Origin: Pristionchus mayeri
Taxonomy: Eukaryota; Nematoda; Chromadorea; Rhabditida; Neodiplogasteridae
Length of the DNA: 64,000 bases
Assembly (NCBI GenBank): GCA_036245805.1
Contig: BTRK01000001.1
Coordinates: 9,610,001 to 9,674,000 of the forward strand
Reading direction: 5' to 3'
Shown piece after piece: positions 39,701 to 53,139 of the stretch (positions within the stretch are counted from its first letter, which is position 1; the number at the start of each line of letters is the position of its first letter). The translations under genes and the position numbers were made by a program. The notes under the pieces were generated by a model, which was not told the origin of the DNA, did no database searches, and saw only the letters and a program-made list of their open reading frames with translations.

Positions 39701-42320
39701 GGCGCATTCTCTTCTCTGTTATTTCATTCAAAGCAAAATCTAGAAAATGTGAAAAAATGGCAATGTCCCATAAGCATCACAACTGTAGTTTGCATGAATT
39801 GACGCAGCTAAAATGATAGAAGTTTTCTAAATGTGCTAATTAACATATTCCCTATATTTCAGCATTATGGGCGCATTCTCTTCTCTGTTATTTCATTCAA
39901 AGCAAAATCTAGAAAATGTGAAAAAATGGCAATGTCCCATAAGCATCACAACTGTAGTTTGCATGAATTGACGCAGCTAAAATGATAGAAGTTTTCTAAA
40001 TGTGCTAATTAACATATTCCCTAAATTTCAGCATTATGGGCGCATTCTCTTCTCTGTTATTTCATTCAAAGCAAAATCTAGAAAATGTGAAAAAATGGCA
40101 ATGTCCCATAAGCATCACAGCTGTAGTTTGCATGAATTCTCGCAACTAAAATTATAGAAGTTTTCTAAATGTGCTAATTAACATATTCCCTAAATTTCAG
40201 CATTATGGGCGCATTCTCTTCTCTGATATTTCATTCCAAAGCAAAATCTAGAAAATGTGGAAAAATGGCAATGTCCCATAAGCATCACAGCTAGAGTTTG
40301 CATGAATTGACGCAGCTAAAATGATAGAAGTTTTCTAAATGTGCTAATTAACATATTCCCTAAATTTCAGCATTATGGGCGCATTCTCTTCTCTGTTATT
40401 TCATTCCAAAGCAAAATCTAGAAAATGTGGAAAAATGGCAATGTCCCATAAGCATCACAGCTAGAGTTTGCATGAATTGACGCAGCTAAAATGATAGAAG
40501 TTTTCTAAATGTGCTAATTAACATATTCCCTAAATTTCAGCATTATGGGCGCATTCTCTTCTCTGTTATTTCATTCCAAAGCAAAATCTTGAAAATGTGA
40601 AAAAATGGCAATGTCCCATAAGCATCACAGCTGTAGTTTGCATGAATTGACGCAACTAAAATTATAGAAGTTTTCTAAATGTGCTAATTAACATATTCCC
40701 TAAATTTCAGCATTATGGGCGCATTCTCTAGTCTGTTATTTCATTCCAAAGCAAAATCTAGAAAATGTGAAAAAATGGCAATGTCCCATAAGCATCACAG
40801 CTGTAGTTTGCATGAATTGACGCAAATAAAATGATAGAAGTTTTCTAAATTGCTAATTAACATATTCCCTAAATTTCAGCATTATGGGCGCATTCTCTTC
40901 TCTGTTATTTCATTCCAAAGCAAAATCTAGAAAATGTGGAAAAATGGCAATGTCCCATAAGCATCACAACTGTAGTTTGCATGAATTGACGCAGCTAAAA
41001 TGATAGAAGTTTTCTAAATGTGCTAATTAACATATTCCCTAAATTTCAGCAGTATGGGCGCATTCTCTTCTCTGTTATTTCATTCCAAAGCAAAATCTAG
41101 AAAATGTGAAAAAATGGCAATGTCCCATAAGCATCACAACTGTAGTTTGCATGAATTGACGCAGCTAAAATGATAGAAGTTTTCTAAATGTGCTAATTAA
41201 CATATTCCCTAAATTTCAGCATTATGGGCGCATTCTCTTCTCTGTTATTTTATTCCAAAGCAAAATCTAGAAAATGTGGAAAAATGGCAATGTCCCATAA
41301 GCATCACAGCTGTAGTTTGCATGAATTGACGCAAATAAAATGATAGAAGTTTTCTAAATTGCTAATTAGCATATTCCCTAAATTTCAGCATTATGAGCGC
41401 ATTCTCTTCTCTGTTATTTCATTCCAAAGCAAAATCTAGAAAATGTGAAAAAATGGCAATGTCCCATAAGCATCACAGCTATAGCTATAGTTTGCATGAA
41501 TTGACGCAGCTAAAATGATAGAAGTTTTCTAAATGTGCTAATTAACATATTCCCTAAATTTCAGCATTATGGGCGCATTCTCTTCTCTGTTATTTCATTC
41601 CAAAGCAAAATCTAGAAAATGTGAAAAAATGGCAATGTCCCATAAGCATCACAACTGTAGTTTGCATGAATTGACGCAGCTAAAATGATAGAAGTTTTCT
41701 AAATGTGCTAATTAACATATTCCCTAAATTTCAGCATTATGGGCGCATTCTCTTCTCTGTTATTTTATTCCAAAGCAAAATCTAGAAAATGTGGAAAAAT
41801 GGCAATGTCCCATAAGCATCACAGCTGTAGTTTGCATGAATTGACGCAAATAAAATGATAGAAGTTTTCTAAATTGCTAATTAGCATATTCCCTAAATTT
41901 CAGCATTATGAGCGCATTCTCTTCTCTGTTATTTCATTCCAAAGCAAAATCTAGAAAATGTGAAAAAATGGCAATGTCCCATAAGCATCACAGCTAGAGT
42001 TTGCATGAATTGACGCAGCTAAAATGATAGAAGTTTTCTAAATGTGCTAATTAACATATTCCCTAAATTTCAGCATTATGGGCGCATTCTCTTCTCTGTT
42101 ATTTTATTCCAAAGCAGAATCTAGAAAATGTGGAAAAATGGTAATGTCCCATAAGCATCACAGCTGTAGTTTGCATGAATTGACGCAACTAAAATTATAG
42201 AAGTTTTCTAAATGTGCTAATTAACATATTCCCTAAATTTCAGCATTATGGGCGCATTCTCTAGTCTGTTATTTCATTCCAAAGCAAAATCTAGAAAATG
42301 TGGAAAAATGGCAATGTCCC
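36700..42320 (+). repeat. Satellite block rich in ctatag-duplication monomers
   Basis: Units with agctatagctatag recur at about 36.69, 36.86, 37.21, 37.55, 37.73, 38.58, 38.76 and 41.48 kb, often beside units with tttccaaaattt. The stretch at about 37.4-38.1 kb is closely followed by a similar one at about 38.4-39.2 kb, including the rare gcaaataaattg. No gene or insertion is seen. Confidence 0.65.
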
Positions 42321-45300
42321 ATAAGCATCACAGCTGTAGTTTGCATGAATTGACGCAGCTAAAATGATAGAAGTTTTCTAAATGTGCTAATTAACATATT
42401 CCCTAAATTTCAGCATTATGGGCGCATTCTCTAGTCTGTTATTTCGTTCCAAAGCAAAATCTAGAAAATGTGAAAAAATGGCAATGTCCCATAAGCATCA
42501 CAGCTGTAGTTTGCATGAATTCTCGCAACCAAAATGATAGAAGTTTTCAAAATGTGCTAATTAACATATTCCCTAAATTTCAGCATTATGGGCGCATTCT
42601 CTTCTCTGTTATTTCATTCCAAAGCATAATCTAGAAAATGTGAAAAAATGGCAATGTCCCATAAGCATCACAGCTGTAGTTTGCATGAATTCTCGCAACC
42701 AAACTGATAGAAGTTTTCTAAATGTGCTAATTAACATATTCCCTAAATTTCAGCATTATGGGCGCATTCTCTTCTCTGTTATTTCATTCAAAGCAAAATC
42801 TAGAAAATGTGAAAAAATGGCAATGTCCCATAAGCATCACAACTGTAGTTTGCATGAATTGACGCAGCTAAAATGATAGAAGTTTTCTAAATGTGCTAAT
42901 TAACATATTCCCTAAATTTCAGCATTATGGGCGCATTCTCTTTTCTGTTATTTCATTCAAAGCAAAATCTAGAAAATGTGAAAAAATGGCAATGTCCCAT
43001 AAGCATCACAGCTGTAGTTTGCATGAATTCTCGCAACTAAAATTATAGAAGTTTTCTAAATGTGCTAATTAACATATTCCCTAAATTTCAGCATTATGGG
43101 CGCATTCTCTTCTCTGTTATTTCATTCCAAAGCAAAATCTAAAAAATGTGGAAAAATGGCAATGTCCCATAAGCATCACAGCTAGAGTTTGCATGAATTG
43201 ACGCAACTAAAATTATAGAAGTTTTCTAAATGTGCTAATTAACATATTCCCTAAATTTCATCATTATGGGCGCATTCTCTAGTCTGTTATTTCGTTCCAA
43301 AGCAAAATCTAGAAAATGTGAAAAAATGGCAATGTCCCATAAGCATCACAGCTGTAGTTTGCATGAATTCTCGCAACCAAAATGATAGAAGTTTTCAAAA
43401 TGTGCTAATTAACATATTCCCTAAATTTCAGCATTATGGGCGCATTCTCTTCTCTGTTATTTCATTCCAAAGCATAATCTAGAAAATGTGAAAAAATGGC
43501 AATGTCCCATAAGCATCACAGCTGTAGTTTGCATGAATTCTCGCAACCAAAATGATAGAAGTTTTCTAAATGTGCTAATTAACATATTCCCTAAATTTCA
43601 GCATTATGGGCGCATTCTCTTCTCTGTTATTTCATTCCAAAGCAAAATCTAGAAAATGTGAAAAAATGGCAATGTCCCATAAGCATCACAGCTAGAGTTT
43701 GCATGAATTCTCGCAACCAAAATGATAGAAGTTTTCAAAATGTGCTAATTAACATATTCCGTAAATTTCAGCATTATGGGCGCATTCTCTTCTCTGTTAT
43801 TTCATTCCAAAGCAAAATCTAGAAAATGTGAAAAAAATGGCAATGTCCCATAAGCATCACAGCTGTAGTTTGCATGAATTGACGCAAATAAAATGATAGA
43901 AGTTTTCTAAATTGCTAATTAACATATTCCCTAAATTTCAGCATTATGAGCGCATTCTCTTCTCTGTTATTTCATTCCAAAGCAAAATCTAGAAAATGTG
44001 GAAAAATGGCAATGTCCCATAAGCATCACAGCTATAGCTATAGTTTGCATGAATTGACGCAGCTAAAATGATAGAAGTTTTCTAAATGTGCTAATTAACA
44101 TATTCCCAAAATTTCAGCATTATGGGCGCATTCTCTTCTCTGTTATTTCATTCCAAAGCAAAATCTAGAAAATGTGGAAAAATGGCAATGTCCCATAAGC
44201 ATCACAGCTGTAGTTTGCATGAATTGACGCAAATAAAATGATAGAAGTTTTCTAAATTGCTAATTAACATATTCCCTAAATTTCAGCATTATGAGCGCAT
44301 TCTCTTCTCTGTTATTTCATTCCAAAGCAAAATCTAGAAAATGTGGAAAAATGGCAATGTCCCATAAGCATCACAGCTATAGCTATAGTTTGCATGAATT
44401 CTCGCAACCAAAATGATAGAAGTTTTCTAAATGTGCTAATTAACATATTCCCTAAATTTCAGCATTATGGGCGCATTCTCTTCTCTGTTATTTCATTCCA
44501 AAGCAAAATCTAGAAAATGTGAAAAAATGGCAATGTCCCATAAGCATCACAGCTAGAGTTTGCATGAATTCTCGCAACCAAAATGATAGAAGTTTTCAAA
44601 ATGTGCTAATTAACATATTCCGTAAATTTCAGCATTATGGGCGCATTCTCTTCTCTGTTATTTCATTCCAAAGCAAAATCTAGAAAATGTGAAAAAAATG
44701 GCAATGTCCCATAAGCATCACAGCTGTAGTTTGCATGAATTGACGCAAATAAAATGATAGAAGTTTTCTAAATTGCTAATTAACATATTCCCTAAATTTC
44801 AGCATTATGAGCGCATTCTCTTCTCTGTTATTTCATTCCAAAGCAAAATCTAGAAAATGTGGAAAAATGGCAATGTCCCATAAGCATCACAGCTATAGCT
44901 ATAGTTTGCATGAATTGACGCAGCTAAAATGATAGAAGTTTTCTAAATGTGCTAATTAACATATTCCCAAAATTTCAGCATTATGGGCGCATTCTCTTCT
45001 CTGTTATTTCATTCCAAAGCAAAATCTAGAAAATGTGGAAAAATGGCAATGTCCCATAAGCATCACAGCTGTAGTTTGCATGAATTGACGCAAATAAAAT
45101 GATAGAAGTTTTCTAAATTGCTAATTAACATATTCCCTAAATTTCAGCATTATGAGCGCATTCTCTTCTCTGTTATTTCATTCCAAAGCAAAATCTAGAA
45201 AATGTGGAAAAATGGCAATGTCCCATAAGCATCACAGCTATAGCTATAGTTTGCATGAATTGACGCAGCTAAAATGATAGAAGTTTTCTAAATGTGCTAA

Positions 45301-45640
45301 TTAACATATTTCCAAAATTTCAGCATTATGGGCGCATTCTCTTCTCTGTTATTTCATTCCAAAGCAAAATCTAGAAAATGTGGAAAAATGGCAATGTCCC
45401 ATAAGCATCACAGCTGTAGTTTGCATGAATTGACGCAAATAAAATGATAGAAGTTTTCTAAATTGCTAATTAACATATTCCCTAAATTTCAGCATTATGA
45501 GCGCATTCTCTTCTCTGTTATTTCATTCCAAAGCAAAATCTAGAAAATGTGGAAAAATGGCAATGTCCCATAAGCATCACAGCTATAGCTATAGTTTGCA
45601 TGAATTGACGCAGCTAAAATGATAGAAGTTTTCTAAATGT
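42320..45640 (+). repeat. Second copy of the 34-36 kb satellite block
   Basis: It follows the order of the earlier block: the ctagtctg/ttcgttcc unit, the gcataatctag unit, the cttttctg unit, and the ctaaaaaatgtgg unit, then the catcattatg unit. Offsets are 8538 and then 8198. The local change attccgtaaat appears twice (about 43757 and 44619), marking a short internal duplication. Confidence 0.68.
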
Positions 45641-48600
45641 GCTAATTAACATATTCCCTAAATTTCAGCAGTATGGGCGCATTCTCTTCTCTGTTATTTC
45701 ATTCCAAAGCAAAATCTAGAAAATGTGGAAAAATGGCAATGTCCCATAAGCATCACAGCTGTAGTTTGCATGAATTGACGCAAATAAATTGATAGAAGTT
45801 TTCTAAATGTGCTAATTAACATATTCCCTAAATTTCAGCATTATGGGCGCATTCTCTTCTCTGTTATTTCATTCCAAAGCAAAATCTAGAAAATGTGGAA
45901 AAATGGCAATGTCCCATAAGCATCACAGCTGTAGTTTGCATGAATTGACGCAAATAAATTGATAGAAGTTTTCTAAATGTGCTAATTAACATATTCCCTA
46001 AATTTCAGCATTATGGGCGCATTCTCTTCTCTGTTATTTCATTCAAAGCAAAATCTAGAAAATGTGAAAAAATGGCAATGTCCCATAAGCATCACAGCTG
46101 TAGTTTGCATGAATTCTCGCAACTAAAATTATAGAAGTTTTCTAAATGTGCTAATTAACATATTCCCTAAATTTCAGCAGTATGAGCGCATTCTCTTCTC
46201 TGTTATTTCATTCCAAAGCAAAATCTAGAAAATGTGGAAAAATGGCAATGTCCCATAAGCATCACAGCTATAGCTATAGTTTGCATGAATTGACGCAGCT
46301 AAAATGATAGAAGTTTTCTAAATGTGCTAATTAACATATTTCCAAAATTTCAGCATTATGGGCGCATTCTCTTCTCTGTTATTTTATTCCAAAGCAAAAT
46401 CTAGAAAATGTGGAAAAATGGCAATGTCCCATAAGCATCACAGCTGTAGTTTGCATGAATTGACGCAAATAAAATGATAGAAGTTTTCTAAATTGCTAAT
46501 TAACATATTCCCTAAATTTCAGCATTATGAGCGCATTCTCTTCTCTGTTATTTCATTCCAAAGCAAAATCTAGAAAATGTGAAAAAATGGCAATGTCCCA
46601 TAAGCATCACAGCTAGAGTTTGCATGAATTGACGCAGCTAAAATGATAGAAGTTTTCTAAATGTGCTAATTAACATATTCCCTAAATTTCAGCATTATGG
46701 GCGCATTCTCTTCTCTGTTATTTCATTCCAAAGTAAAATCTAGAAAATGTGGAAAAATGGCAATGTCCCATAAGCATCACAGCTGTAGTTTGCATGAATT
46801 GACGCTAATAAAATGATAGAAGTTTTCTAAATTGCTAATTAACATATTCCCTAAATTTCAGCAGTATGGGCGCATTCTCTTCTCTGTTATTTCATTCCAA
46901 AGCAAAATCTAGAAAATGTGAAAAAATGGCAATGTCCCATAAGCATCACAACTGTAGTTTGCATGAATTGACGCAGCTAAAATGATAGAAGTTTTCTAAA
47001 TGTGCTAATTAACATATTCCCAAAATTTCAGCATTATGGGCGCATTCTCTTCTCTGTTATTTCATTCCAAAGCAAAATCTAGAAAATGTGGAAAAATGGC
47101 AATGTCCCATAAGCATCACAGCTGTAGTTTGCATGAATTGACGCAAATAAAATGATAGAAGTTTTCTAAATTGCTAATTAACATATTCCCTAAATTTCAG
47201 CAGTATGGGCGCATTCTCTTCTCTGTTATTTCATTCCAAAGCAAAATCTAGAAAATGTGAAAAAATGGCAATGTCCCATAAGCATCACAACTGTAGTTTG
47301 CATGAATTGACGCAGCTAAAATGATAGAAGTTTTCTAAATGTGCTAATTAACATATTCCCTAAATTTCAGCAGTATGGGCGCATTCTCTTCTCTGTTATT
47401 TCATTCCAAAGCAAAATCTAGAAAATGTGAAAAAATGGCAATGTCCCATAAGCATCACAACTGTAGTTTGCATGAATTGACGCAGCTAAAATGATAGAAG
47501 TTTTCTAAATGTGCTAATTAACATATTCCCTAAATTTCAGCAGTATGGGCGCATTCTCTTCTCTGTTATTTCATTCAAAGCAAAATCTAGAAAATGTGAA
47601 AAAATGACAATGTCCCATAAGCATCACAGCTATAGTTTGCATGAATTGACGCAGCTAAAATGATAGAAGTTTTCTAAATGTGCTAATTAACATATTCCCT
47701 AAATTTCAGCAGTATGGGCGCATTCTCTTCTCTGTTATTTCATTCAAAGCAAAATCTAGAAAATGTGGAAAAATGGCAATGTCCCATAAGCATCACAGCT
47801 ATAGCTATAGTTTGCATGAATTGACGCAGCTAAAATGATAGAAGTTTTCTAAATGTGCTAATTAACATATTTCCAAAATTTCAGCATTATGGGCGCATTC
47901 TCTTCTCTGTTATTTCATTCCAAAGCAAAATCTAGAAAATGTGGAAAAATGGCAATGTCCCATAAGCATCACAGCTGTAGTTTGCATGAATTGACGCAAA
48001 TAAAATGATAGAAGTTTTCTAAATTGCTAATTAACATATTCCCTAAATTTCAGCATTATGAGCGCATTCTCTTCTCTGTTATTTCATTCCAAAGCAAAAT
48101 CTAGAAAATGTGGAAAAATGGCAATGTCCCATAAGCATCACAGCTATAGCTATAGTTTGCATGAATTGACGCAGCTAAAATGATAGAAGTTTTCTAAATG
48201 TGCTAATTAACATATTCCCTAAATTTCAGCAGTATGGGCGCATTCTCTTCTCTGTTATTTCATTCCAAAGCAAAATCTAGAAAATGTGGAAAAATGGCAA
48301 TGTCCCATAAGCATCACAGCTGTAGTTTGCATGAATTGACGCAAATAAATTGATAGAAGTTTTCTAAATGTGCTAATTAACATATTCCCTAAATTTCAGC
48401 ATTATGGGCGCATTCTCTTCTCTGTTATTTCATTCCAAAGCAAAATCTAGAAAATGTGGAAAAATGGCAATGTCCCATAAGCATCACAGCTGTAGTTTGC
48501 ATGAATTGACGCAAATAAATTGATAGAAGTTTTCTAAATGTGCTAATTAACATATTCCCTAAATTTCAGCATTATGGGCGCATTCTCTTCTCTGTTATTT

Positions 48601-50250
48601 CATTCAAAGCAAAATCTAGAAAATGTGAAAAAATGGCAATGTCCCATAAGCATCACAGCTGTAGTTTGCATGAATTCTCGCAACTAAAATTATAGAAGTT
48701 TTCTAAATGTGCTAATTAACATATTCCCTAAATTTCAGCAGTATGGGCGCATTCTCTTCTCTGTTATTTCATTCCAAAGCAAAATCTAGAAAATGTGAAA
48801 AAATGGCAATGTCCCATAAGCATCACAGCTGTAGTTTGCATGAATTCTCGCAACTAAAATTATAGAAGTTTTCTAAATGTGCTAATTAACATATTCCCTA
48901 AATTTCAGCATTATGAGCGCATTCTCTTCTCTGTTATTTCATTCCAAAGCAAAATCTAGAAAATGTGGAAAAATGGCAATGTCCCATAAGCATCACAGCT
49001 ATAGCTATAGTTTGCATGAATTGACGCAGCTAAAATGATAGAAGTTTTCTAAATGTGCTAATTAACATATTTCCAAAATTTCAGCATTATGGGCGCATTC
49101 TCTTCTCTGTTATTTTATTCCAAAGCAAAATCTAGAAAATGTGGAAAAATGGCAATGTCCCATAAGCATCACAGCTGTAGTTTGCATGAATTGACGCAAA
49201 TAAAATGATAGAAGTTTTCTAAATTGCTAATTAACATATTCCCTAAATTTCAGCATTATGAGCGCATTCTCTTCTCTGTTATTTCATTCCAAAGCAAAAT
49301 CTAGAAAATGTGAAAAAATGGCAATGTCCCATAAGCATCACAGCTAGAGTTTGCATGAATTGACGCAGCTAAAATGATAGAAGTTTTCTAAATGTGCTAA
49401 TTAACATATTCCCTAAATTTCAGCATTATGGGCGCATTCTCTTCTCTGTTATTTCATTCCAAAGTAAAATCTAGAAAATGTGGAAAAATGGCAATGTCCC
49501 ATAAGCATCACAGCTGTAGTTTGCATGAATTGACGCTAATAAAATGATAGAAGTTTTCTAAATTGCTAATTAACATATTCCCTAAATTTCAGCAGTATGG
49601 GCGCATTCTCTTCTCTGTTATTTCATTCCAAAGCAAAATCTAGAAAATGTGAAAAAATGGCAATGTCCCATAAGCATCACAACTGTAGTTTGCATGAATT
49701 GACGCAGCTAAAATGATAGAAGTTTTCTAAATGTGCTAATTAACATATTCCCAAAATTTCAGCATTATGGGCGCATTCTCTTCTCTGTTATTTCATTCCA
49801 AAGCAAAATCTAGAAAATGTGGAAAAATGGCAATGTCCCATAAGCATCACAGCTGTAGTTTGCATGAATTGACGCAAATAAAATGATAGAAGTTTTCTAA
49901 ATTGCTAATTAACATATTCCCTAAATTTCAGCAGTATGGGCGCATTCTCTTCTCTGTTATTTCATTCCAAAGCAAAATCTAGAAAATGTGAAAAAATGGC
50001 AATGTCCCATAAGCATCACAACTGTAGTTTGCATGAATTGACGCAGCTAAAATGATAGAAGTTTTCTAAATGTGCTAATTAACATATTCCCTAAATTTCA
50101 GCAGTATGGGCGCATTCTCTTCTCTGTTATTTCATTCAAAGCAAAATCTAGAAAATGTGAAAAAATGACAATGTCCCATAAGCATCACAGCTATAGTTTG
50201 CATGAATTGACGCAGCTAAAATGATAGAAGATTTCTAAATGTGCTAATTA
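45640..50250 (+). repeat. Higher-order duplication of 15-16 monomers (2561/2731 bp)
   Basis: gcaaataaattg units at 45781 and 45951 recur at 48342 and 48512 (offset 2561). gacgctaat at 46801 recurs at 49532 (offset 2731), as does the ttttattcc unit near 46381/49112. The unit with aaaatgaca at 47604 recurs at 50165 (offset 2561). One monomer is gained near 48.7-48.9 kb and one lost later, so the two copies have already diverged by single-monomer indels. Confidence 0.75.
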
Positions 50251-51119
50251 ACATATTCCCAAAATTTCAGCATTATGGGCGCATTCTCTTCTCTGTTATT
50301 TCATTCCAAAGCAGAATCTAGAAAATGTGGAAAAATGGCAATGTCCCATAAGCATCACAACTGTAGTTTGCATGAATTGACGCAGCTAAAATGATAGAAG
50401 TTTTCTAAATGTGCTAATTAACATATTCCCTAAATTTCAGCATTATGGGCGCATTCTCTTCTCTGTTATTTCATTCCAAAGCAAAATCTAGAAAATGTGG
50501 AAAAATGGCAATGTCCCATAAGCATCACAGCTGTAGTTTGCATGAATTGACGCAAATAAATTGATAGAAGTTTTCTAAATGTGCTAATTAACATATTTCC
50601 AAAATTTCAGCATTATGGGCGCATTCTCTTCTCTGTTATTTCATTCCAAAGCAAAATCTAGAAAATGTGGAAAAATGGCAATGTCCCATAAGCATCACAG
50701 CTGTAGTTTGCATGAATTCTCGCAACTAAAATTATAGAAGTTTTCTAAATGTGCTAATTAACATATTCCCTAAATTTCAGCATTATGGGCGCATTCTCTT
50801 CTCTGTTATTTCATTCCAAAGCAAAATCTAGAAAATGTGGAAAAATGGCAATGTCCCATAAGCATCACAGCTAGAGTTTGCATGAATTGACGCAGCTAAA
50901 ATGATAGAAGTTTTCTAAATGTGCTAATTAACATATTCCCTAAATTTCAGCATTATGGGCGCATTCTCTTCTCTGTTATTGCATTCCAAAGCAAAATCTA
51001 GAAAATGTGAAAAAATGGCAATGTCCCATAAGCATCACAGCTGTAGTTTGCATGAATTGACGCAACTAAAATTATAGGTTTTCTAAATGTGCTAATTAAC
51101 ATATTCCCTAAATTTCAGC

Positions 51120-52400
51120 ATTATGGGCGCATTCTCTAGTCTGTTATTTCGTTCCAAAGCAAAATCTAGAAAATGTGAAAAAATGGCAATGTCCCATAAG
51201 CATCACAGCTGTAGTTTGCATGAATTCTCGCAACCAAAATGATAGAAGTTTTCAAAATGTGCTAATTAACATATTCCCTAAATTTCAGCATTATGGGCGC
51301 ATTCTCTTCTCTGCTATTTCATTCCAATGCAAAATTAGAAAATTTGAAAAAATGGCAATGTCCCATAAGCATCACAGCTGTAGTTTGCATGAATTCTCGC
51401 AACCAAAATGATAGAAGTTTTCTAAATGTGCTAATTAACATATTCCCTAAATTTCAGCATTATGGGCGCATTCTCTAGTCTGTTATTTCGTTCCAAAGCA
51501 AAATCTAGAAAATGTGAAAAAATGGCAATGTCCCATAAGCATCACAGCTGTAGTTTGCATGAATTCTCGCAACCAAAATGATAGAAGTTTTCAAAATGTG
51601 CTAATTAACATATTCCCTAAATTTCAGCATTATGGGCGCATTCTCTTCTCTGCTATTTCATTCCAATGCAAAATTAGAAAATTTGAAAAAATGGCAATGT
51701 CCCATAAGCATCACAGCTAGAGTTTGCATGAATTCTCGCAACCAAAATGATAGAAGTTTTCTAAATGTGCTAATTAACATATTCCCTAAATTTCAGCATT
51801 ATGGGCGCATTCTCTAGTCTGTTATTTCGTTCCAAAGCAAAATCTAGAAAATGTGAAAAAATGGCAATGTCCCATAAGCATCACAGTTGTAGTTTGCATG
51901 AATTCTCGCAACCAAAATGATAGAAGTTTTCAAAATGTGCTAATTAACATATTCCCTAAATTTCAGCATTATGGGCGCATTCTCTTCTCTGCTATTTCAT
52001 TCCAATGCAAAATTAGAAAATGTGAAAAAATGGCAATGTCCCATAAGCATCACAGTTGTAGTTTGCATGAATTCTCGCAACCAAAATGATAGAAGTTTTC
52101 AAAATGTGCTAATTAACATATTCCCTAAATTTCAGCATTATGGGCGCATTCTCTAGTCTGTTATTTCGTTCCAAAGCAAAATCTAGAAAATGTGAAAAAA
52201 TGGCAATGTCCCATAAGCATCACAGCTGTAGTTTGCATGAATTCTCGCAACCAAAATGATAGAAGTTTTCAAAATGTGCTAATTAACATATTCCCTAAAT
52301 TTCAGCATTATGGGCGCATTCTCTTCTCTGCTATTTCATTCCAATGCAAAATTAGAAAATTTGAAAAAATGGCAATGTCCCATAAGCATCACAGCTAGAG
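51120..52400 (+). repeat. Dimeric higher-order repeat of 339 bp
   Basis: Two monomer types alternate: one with ctctagtctgttatttcg, and one with ctgctatttcattcc, caatgcaaaattag and aaatttg. The pair starts recur at 51175, 51514, 51853 and 52192, exactly 339 bp apart, and again at 52870 after a two-monomer interruption. The second type lacks tctaga because of a deletion, so it has lost the XbaI site found in most units. Confidence 0.85.
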
Positions 52401-53139
52401 TTTGCATGAATTGACGCAGCTAAAATGATAGAAGTTTTCTAAATGTGCTAATTAACATATTCCCTAAATCTCAGCATTATGGGCGCATTCTCTTCTCTGT
52501 TATTTTATTCCAAAGCAAAATCTAGAAAATGTGGAAAAATGGCCATGTCCCATAAGCATCACAGCTATAGTTTGCATGAATTGACGCAGCTAAAATGATA
52601 GAAGTTTTCTAAATGTGCTAATTAACATATTCCCTAAATTTCAGCATTATGGGCGCATTCTCTTCTCTGCTATTTCATTCCAATGCAAAATTAGAAAATT
52701 TGAAAAAATGGCAATGTCCCATAAGCATCACAGCTGTAGTTTGCATGAATTCTCGCAACCAAAATGATAGAAGTTTTCTAAATGTGCTAATTAACATATT
52801 CCCTAAATTTCAGCATTATGGGCGCATTCTCTAGTCTGTTATTTCGTTCCAAAGCAAAATCTAGAAAATGTGAAAAAATGGCAATGTCCCATAAGCATCA
52901 CAGTTGTAGTTTGCATGAATTCTCGCAACCAAAATGATAGAAGTTTTCAAAATGTGCTAATTAACATATTCCCTAAATTTCAGCATTATGGGCGCATTCT
53001 CTTCTCTGCTATTTCATTCCAATGCAAAATTAGAAAATTTGAAAAAATGGCAATGTCCCATAAGCATCACAGCTGTAGTTTGCATGAATTCTCGCAACCA
53101 AAATGATAGAAGTTTTCTAAATGTGCTAATTAACATTTT

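Noticed and set aside
27845..49012. ctatag duplication as a transposon target-site duplication
   Set aside because: Nothing lies between the two ctatag copies and the same change is shared by about twenty units, so a single slippage spread by exchange is simpler.
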